From assembly GCA_037039925.1 (NCBI GenBank), contig JAXRKP010000667.1, forward strand, positions 173,501 to 237,500: a DNA stretch of 64,000 bases. The letters run 5' to 3'. The DNA is from Doris montereyensis (taxonomy: Eukaryota > Mollusca > Gastropoda > Nudibranchia > Dorididae). Each line of letters opens with the position of its first letter. The stretch's first letter is position 1. A program made the position numbers and the translations under genes. The notes beneath the pieces are model-generated. The model searched no databases, was not told the origin of the DNA, and was given only the letters and a program-made list of their open reading frames with translations. Below are positions 58,001 to 64,000 of this stretch, piece after piece.

Positions 58001-58289
58001 AATAACAACTTTCTATTGCATCGTTTTAACTACTTACTGTCCCAGTGTCACAACAACAACTTTATATTGCATCGTTTTAACTACTTACTGTCCCAGGATC
58101 ATAGTAACAACTTTCTATTGCGTCGTCTAAACTCCTTACTGTCCCAGTGCCACAATAGCAACTTCCTATTGTGTCGTCTAAACTCCTTACTGTCCCAGTG
58201 CCACAATAGCAACTTCCTATTGTGTCGTCTAAACTCCTTACTGTCGCAGTGCCACAATAGCAACTTTCTATTGCGGCACCTTAACTCCT
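55015..58289. repeat. ~3.3-kb minisatellite, 51/48-bp units (roughly 65 copies)
   Basis: Unit core: TTACTGTCCCAGTGCTACAA, TAACAACTTTCTATTG, then a variable block. Variable blocks fall in zones: CGTCGTCTTAACTACG first, CGTCCCCTTAACCCC next, TGTCACCTTAACCCC through the middle, CATCGTTTTAACTAC near 57840-58090, TGTCGTCTAAACTCC at the end. A second indel class lacks ATAACA-type sequence (48 bp). Both lengths are multiples of three, which creates long Cys/Leu/Asn frames that I do not regard as genes. Confidence 0.95.
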
Positions 58290-58371
58290 TGTGACATACC
58301 TTGTACTTAACCATGCGACATATCTTGTACTTAACCATGCGACATACCTTGTACTTAACCATGCGACATAC
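58290..58371 (-). repeat. 24-bp tandem repeat carrying copies of a splice donor
   Basis: On the minus strand each unit starts GTATGTCGCATGG and ends TTAAGTACAAG. Starting at the exon end (58372), donor-like ACAAG|GTATGT recurs at intron positions 58371, 58347 and 58299; the one at 58323 is ACAAG|ATATGT. Units read YVAWLSTR in the exon's frame without stops. Confidence 0.9.
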
Positions 58372-58459
58372 CTTGTTTTGCGCATCCAGACGCAAACCAG
58401 AACCAGAGACGTTGCAAGTACCAGAATGACGACTATCACACCAACACTGACGTAGACCA
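58372..58459 (-). CDS. Transmembrane exon of an unidentified single-pass membrane protein
   Basis: 88-nt exon on the minus strand with a strong acceptor (CCTTCTTCTGTACGCAG) and donor (ACAAG|GTATGT). It reads VYVSVGVIVVILVLATSLVL followed by VCVWMRKT: a ~22-residue hydrophobic helix with a basic stop-transfer end, the usual layout of a type I receptor. Incoming phase 1 fits the donor of the exon at 63874. No family can be named. A second open frame exists in the exon but lacks this logic. Confidence 0.55.
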
Positions 58460-58589
58460 CTGCGTACAGAAGAAGGCAACCAGTGAAAGCAGGCACAACG
58501 AAAACCAACCATTTTTTTAGTTTGACAAGCACCGATACTTACGTAAACAATATTGTTTTAATTTCTTTTAAAGCCGTAAGCTGTCCTTG

Positions 58590-61500
58590 CCGGGCAGTGG
58601 ACTGGTAAGCACCTGTACGGGGAGTAGATGATCCCGCCCTCCACAAGTCTCCTGCTGCCTTGCAGGCAGGTCTAGGCTGACCAAAGTCTAAGGGAGTTAA
58701 CCCTGAAAGAAAACAACTTGCTGCCTTGCAGGCCGGTCTTGACTGACCAAAGGCTAAGGGAGTTAATCCTGACAGAAAATAACAACCTGCTGCCTTGCAT
58801 GCTGGTCTTGAATGACTAAAGGCTAAGGGAGTTGACATTGACAGAAAATAACAAGGCTCGGTAGAGGGCCTCAAGGTGGCAGCCCCACCATCTACCTAAG
58901 GTACAGTGGGCTAATCCCCTGCTTATCCAAAACAACCTGATTCAAAGTAATATATACAATGATATACCCGGCTTGAACTGTCGAAGACGACTCTGGAATA
59001 GAAAACGGACTGTGATTTTTGGAACATGGAATGTTAGGGCAATTAATTTAATGGAAAGGAGTTAGAATTAGCTGAAGAAATGGAAACATTCAAAGTAGAC
59101 ATTTTGGCTATTACAGAAACAAAGAAAAAAGGACAAGGAATAGAAAATGTAGGACCAAATCATACTTTAATCTTATCAAGACTAGATGTCAAAGATAGAG
59201 CTAGAGCAGGAGTAGGCTTTCTAATAAATTCTAATGCATAAAAGGTAAGAAATGCTACTAGAAAGTTGGAAATTTGTAAGCCCACGGCTATTAGAGGTAA
59301 ATATGAAACCAAAAGGAAGAGAAATTAAATTATTAATAGCTTATGGACCAAACGAAAATGCCACCAAAGAAGAAAAAGATATCTTCGAAAATGATTTACA
59401 AATAGCTGCAGAGAATCTCAAACCCAAACAGGAATTAATGGTTTTAGGAGATTTAAACGCTAGAGTAGGCAACAATGTAGAAACATCAGGAGGAGTAATA
59501 GGTAAAGAAGGAGAGACAACACATTCTCTAAATAGAGACTAATAGATTTTTGCCTAAAGAATAACATGAAAATAGCTAACACCTTTTTTCCTCATAAAGA
59601 TATCCACAGATATACAAGAGTAAATGAAGACAGATGTGAAAAGTCAACCATAGACTACATAATAGTTAGCAGTTCTCTAGTTTACAGTACAATGGATGGT
59701 AGAGTAAGCAGAGGAGCTGAAATATTTAAAGATCATCACTTAGCCAAAATAGATTATTAACTGAAGAAAACAAACAGAAAAGGAAACAGAAAAAAGCTAC
59801 TAAACTCAAAATAGAAAAACTAAATAAACCAATAGTAAAACAGATATACCAATCCAGGATAAAAAGATCTATTAATGAAGGCAGATGGATCTTAAGGAAA
59901 GCACAATAGAAGAAAAGTGGCAAATATATAAGGAAACACTCCTCAGTTGTACTGAAGAGGTCTGTGGTAGAAAACATATTAAAGGAGATATGAAAAGAAC
60001 AACATGGTGAAATGAGAATGTCAAGACTAAAATCAAAGAAAAGAAGGATGCCTGGAAGAAATACTTGCTAACAAAGATACCAGAGGATATTATATATTAC
60101 GTGAGTAAAAGAACTATCGCCAAAGAGGAAGTTAGGAAAGCAAAACAGGAACAGTGGGAAGAGTTTGGACAAAGACTTCAAGAAAACTATCAAGGAAATC
60201 AAAAGCTGTTATGGGGAGCAGTGAAGTGCATAAGAAAGACCAAAGCATGCCCAATACGAGAAATAAAGAACGCTAAAGGAGAGATAATGAAAGGAGACAG
60301 CGAAATCATGGACACGTGGAGAAAGTATTTTCAACAATTACATAATCCCTCCAGAACATGATACAAGGAGTACATATCAATTATTAAGAGTAACAAATAA
60401 TCGAGATGAGACAGCTGAAGATGTGTAGATATCTCAATGGAATAACTTCAAACAGCTATAAGAAAAGTGAAATTAGGAAAAGCCCCAGGAGCAGATCAAG
60501 TTTATCCAGAAATGATTAAAAACCAAGGGAGAGAGGCAGACAAACTACTACATGCAATATGTCAACAAACATGGAAGTCCAAACCGGTGCCAGACGACTG
60601 GAATAAGGGAACGGTAGTACCAATACACAAGAAAGGATCAACTATGGAATGCTCAAACTATAGATGGAAAAGTGTATGCCAGGATTCTGGAAATGAGACG
60701 ACTAAGGAAAAGAGTAGACGATCAGATTGAAGAACACCTGAGTGGATTTAGACCAGGAAGAAATGTACAAGATCACATATTTACACAAATAATAGAAAAA
60801 TTCCTTGAGAGAAACATTGACTTGAACCTCTGTTTTATTGACTTAGAAAAGGCATTGACACTGTGAGGAGGGACGAACTATGGCATTCCTTAAAAGAACA
60901 CAACGTAGAGCAAAATTTAATAGAAGCCATTCAAAGTTTTTACAATAACCCAACATGTGCAGTGAGAGTAGCTGGAAATGTATCAGAAGAATTTGATGTA
61001 GATTAGGAGTAAGACAGGGTTGTATCCTAAGTCCGCTTTTGTTTATCACATGTATGGATTCAGTCGCAAAAGCATCCTCAAAAATGAAGAAAATGAATGT
61101 AGGTAAGTGGAAGCTCAAACCAGTAAATGTATCAATACTTTCATTTGCTGACGATTTAGTTCTGTTTGGAAAATCAGAAAGGGACCTCCAGACAAATATC
61201 AACATAATGAGTAATGAATTAAATAAAAGAGGAATGAGAGTAAATACAAAGAAAACCAAAACAATGCTGGTAACTAGGGAAGCTAAAACACAAAATCTTA
61301 AATTATGTTCAAGTTCAAAGCTACAATTACTTAGGAGTAATGATTACCTCAGAAGGAAAGCTAAGAGAAGAAATCAGCCAAAGAATCCAAAAGGCAAATG
61401 CAATATATAACCATCCAGGAAAGGCATTTGTAGGTAAACAAGAATTGTCAACAAAAACCAAAATGACAGTATACAATACAGTTTATTGTCTTAGTCTCCT

Positions 61501-61943
61501 CTATGGCAGTGAAACATGGACCTTAGACAGTAGGGAATACAGTAGAATACAGGCAGCCGAAATGAAATATCTAAGAAGAGTAGTAGTGAAAACTAAAAGA
61601 GAGAAAATCAGAAACACAACAATAAAAGATCAAACCAAAGTAGATAGCATAAAAACTAAGATATAAATGAATCAACTGAGATGGTTTGGACACGTTAACA
61701 GAATGAATGACAATAGAATAGCAAAATCAGTATACAGTGCTAACACTCAAGGTAAAGGACCAAAAGGCGACCTCGGAGAAAGTGGGAAGAAGATATAAAA
61801 GAGGCATTAACGCAAAGAAATTTAACTTTCACGAAAGGAAACAGAAAATGTCAGGACAGGGCAGCCTGGAGAAGGATCATTTCGGGCATCTAAAACCCAT
61901 ACACCGAAAGGTAAAACGGGAGCTGATAAAGAAAGATAGAAAG
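58590..61943 (+). mobile_element. APE-type (RTE-like) LINE, copy B: full length, decayed
   Basis: Flanked by AAGCTGTCCTTG (58578-58589) and AAGCTGTGCTTG (61944-61955), a 12-bp target duplication with one mismatch. 5' end CCGGGCAGTGG, then three 70-bp monomers. Endonuclease: GTWNVR near 59030, AITETKKKGQG, LIAYGPNENATKEEKDIFEN, LGDLNARVGNN, IDYIIVSSS. RT: KAPGADQVYPEMIKNQ near 60480, SGFRPGRNVQDHIF, FADDLVLF near 61144 and LLYGSETWTLDS. C-terminus LRWFGHVNRMNDNR and RPRRKWEEDI, with 3' tail of GAAA-type repeats. Many frameshifts and stops, so inactive. Inserted in the inferred intron of the membrane-protein gene. Confidence 0.92.
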
Positions 61944-62036
61944 AAGCTGTGCTTGTTTCATTAATCAATTAGTTTCAATTTTATTATCTCTCTATCTCTA
62001 TCTCTGTCTCTGTTTGTCTGTCTGTCTGTCTGTCTG

Positions 62037-62159
<123 letters not shown>

Positions 62160-63873
62160 CTCTCTCATACTAGGTTTGCTTTGCCTCCTCTTCCCCATTC
62201 TCTCTTTTGGGTACCCCAATTTCGGTGACTGGCGAATGTAATTATTGTAATTTGTAGGAAATGTATTACTATTAGTAGTATTAGGCGTGCTAGAGTGGAT
62301 TCCTCTCATTTTCCGCAGAATCTACTCCACTGCCTCCACTCCTCCTTTTCTGTTTGCCCTTTCCTTTCCTTGAAAAGGGGAGAGGGAAAGGAGGTGAAAG
62401 CGAAACTACTCTCTTTGCAACGTAAGGCGCCAACAGAACGTTTCCATTCAAGTCTACCGTAGGCCATTCGTTTGCTGTCGTTATATTATTATGACTTTCC
62501 GATTTTCTTTCTTTCTTTCTTCTTTCTAAAAAAAAAATTAACTGTTGATTATCTTTTAAGTGATTGCGACAGACCAAAGATGGAGGGTCAATATTGAAAC
62601 GGACCCCTCCCCCTCCTTTCCCTCAGTTCTGCACGCCCGTATATATCCAAAGATTCGTGCATTCAAAAATTGTAATGTACAACAAATTATTGTTAAGACA
62701 TCAAATCTATGTTGCCACGAACAGAATGCCAGTTTAACGCATCCTCCCTACTCTCCTCACTTTCAATTGGCACTTTAGGATTTTTTCTCGTTACAAACTA
62801 GAGATGACCTTGACAAGACGGCGCATTTATGACACCGAGGAGAAGAAAATTGAATCACGGTAGATGCTTGATTCTATGTTATAAAAAGAACTACAGGAAT
62901 TAGTATCTGCAGCAATGCTAGACTCGTTGTATAGATCCCAAAGGGGTAATGTTTGTATTTTGAAAAAAAAATCATCGTGTAATGACAATTTAGGTAAATC
63001 TGTTATAGTTTTTTTTTAATTTACCACTACCAGTCTTGACGATTTGTGACTTTAATGAGCTTTTTCGCTGCCAGAATGATCTTTTCTGAAAATTTGATGG
63101 ACTCCTTCCCAGTCATTGTGTAGCTCGACGCTTGCTAATATTTTGATTATTCACATGCATACACTATTTATTAAAATAAGCAGACAAGAATGTGTCTAAA
63201 CAGAAATGAAGAAAATCATAAATTTTTGTATAACTCTACCAAGAAAGGAACATTTTACTTTTTAAATAAGGCGGTTTGTTTTACATCACTACTGATGTCA
63301 TTTAGCAAGAACATGATATTGGTTGTATATATAATATATATAAACTATGTTCATCTTTTTTGTTTGCCTTTACAAATGAATACTTGTTGTGTATTGATTA
63401 CACTTGATTATTAGATGATTGTTTAAACATGTGATACTCATACCTGAAATCGATTTGCAATATTCCCTCCCGTTCAAACCTTCTTGGGAGTTTAAAGTTT
63501 TCACATATTAACACTGGCGTAACGTTGATCAAATACAATGGCGGGAATCTACTTTAAAGAGAAAATGAAAATTAAAATTTCTCAGTAATCTCAGACGTTA
63601 TCTGTTATGACCAGTGTTTGGAAAATTATGGTTAATATAATCCTTTTTTTCTGAACAAGGACATCTTGGTTAAAGAATAATGTGATACAGTATTCAATAC
63701 TATGAAAATGTAGATCATCAACAGATTATTGCCTAAGCAGACCTCATTGGCAGCTAAGATTACTAAGAAATATTAAGAGGGTTAGACTTTAAAAACAAGA
63801 TAAAAAAACCTACTAAGGAGAGTGTCATCATTGTTATCTCCCTTAGACGTCCGTGGTGCACAAATTCCCTCAC
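62160..63873. other. Inferred intron of minus-strand gene, otherwise empty
   Basis: AT-rich sequence with no recognised exon, SINE or transposon ends. Confidence 0.35.
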
Positions 63874-64000
63874 ACGGAGTTATCCCCCCTGCATAAAGGT
63901 CTCCTTCATCCGTTCTTTTCGTCGGATCAGATTTGTTCTCAGCGTCGTCGATTCTGTTAACCAGAGTTGGGAACACACCATCACCAGCTGTCTCAGTGAT
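63874..64000 (-). CDS. Putative juxtamembrane ectodomain exon (right end outside window)
   Basis: Minus-strand frame open to the window edge: ITETAGDGVFPTLVNRIDDA, then ENKSDPTKRTDEGDL and YAGGITP. It is hydrophilic, with one N-x-S sequon (NKS). A donor CCGT|GTGAGG at 63874/63873 leaves one base that, joined to TG of the exon at 58459, makes a Leu codon leading straight into the hydrophobic helix. Phase and topology agree with an extracellular stalk. No known domain. Confidence 0.45.

Noticed and set aside
55015..58289. CRISPR-like array
   Set aside because: Units are head-to-tail with no unique spacers, and the sequence is animal nuclear DNA.

Overview
This window is nuclear DNA from an animal, most likely a lophotrochozoan and probably a gastropod mollusc. 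The organism is inferred from the sequence style: AT-rich DNA, multi-exon genes with GT-AG introns, very long (CT)n tracts and poly-C runs, several tRNA-headed SINE families, and decayed LINE, piggyBac-type and DUF7869-like mobile DNA. There are no bacterial operons, CRISPR arrays or rRNA genes. No database search was possible, so all names rest on motifs read by eye.

The main gene is a plus-strand RNF111/Arkadia-type RING-H2 ubiquitin ligase. I model 19 coding exons, from an ATG at 14992 (with an in-frame stop 12 bases upstream) to a TGA at 45798-45800. The C-terminal third is diagnostic: an ASQDTIERNTLPHKYKK block equivalent to the Arkadia NRGA/TIER region, then a perfect C3-H2-C3 RING ending in [11 protein letters not shown]. 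Upstream exons are Ser/Pro/His-rich and carry SUMO-interaction-like motifs (VIDL, VEVVMV, VVVDLT). Splice phases join from exon to exon, but exons 2, 5, 11 and 13 need internal one-base frame corrections. Two of these map onto C or G runs, so assembly indels are likelier than gene death.

Left flank (1-14.9 kb): a broken LINE reverse transcriptase, a 5' copy of an APE-type LINE, a 48-bp minisatellite, long (AG)n, a diverged tandem duplication at 9.1-10.3 kb and a CR1-like remnant. The introns of the RNF111 gene hold SINEs, nested LINE pieces, a TTAA-flanked piggyBac-type remnant, a DUF7869-like remnant with an internal 27-bp repeat, and a pair of inverted ~800-bp repeats.

Right flank (46-64 kb): a probable 3' UTR, more SINEs, a ~3.3-kb minisatellite of 51/48-bp units, and a full-length but decayed LINE (58590-61943) bounded by a 12-bp target duplication. 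On the minus strand two phase-compatible exons (63874-64000 and 58372-58459) appear to encode the end of an ectodomain and the transmembrane segment of a single-pass membrane protein. Its 5' splice site sits at the head of a 24-bp tandem repeat that copies the splice donor three more times. This is the most unusual structure in the window.
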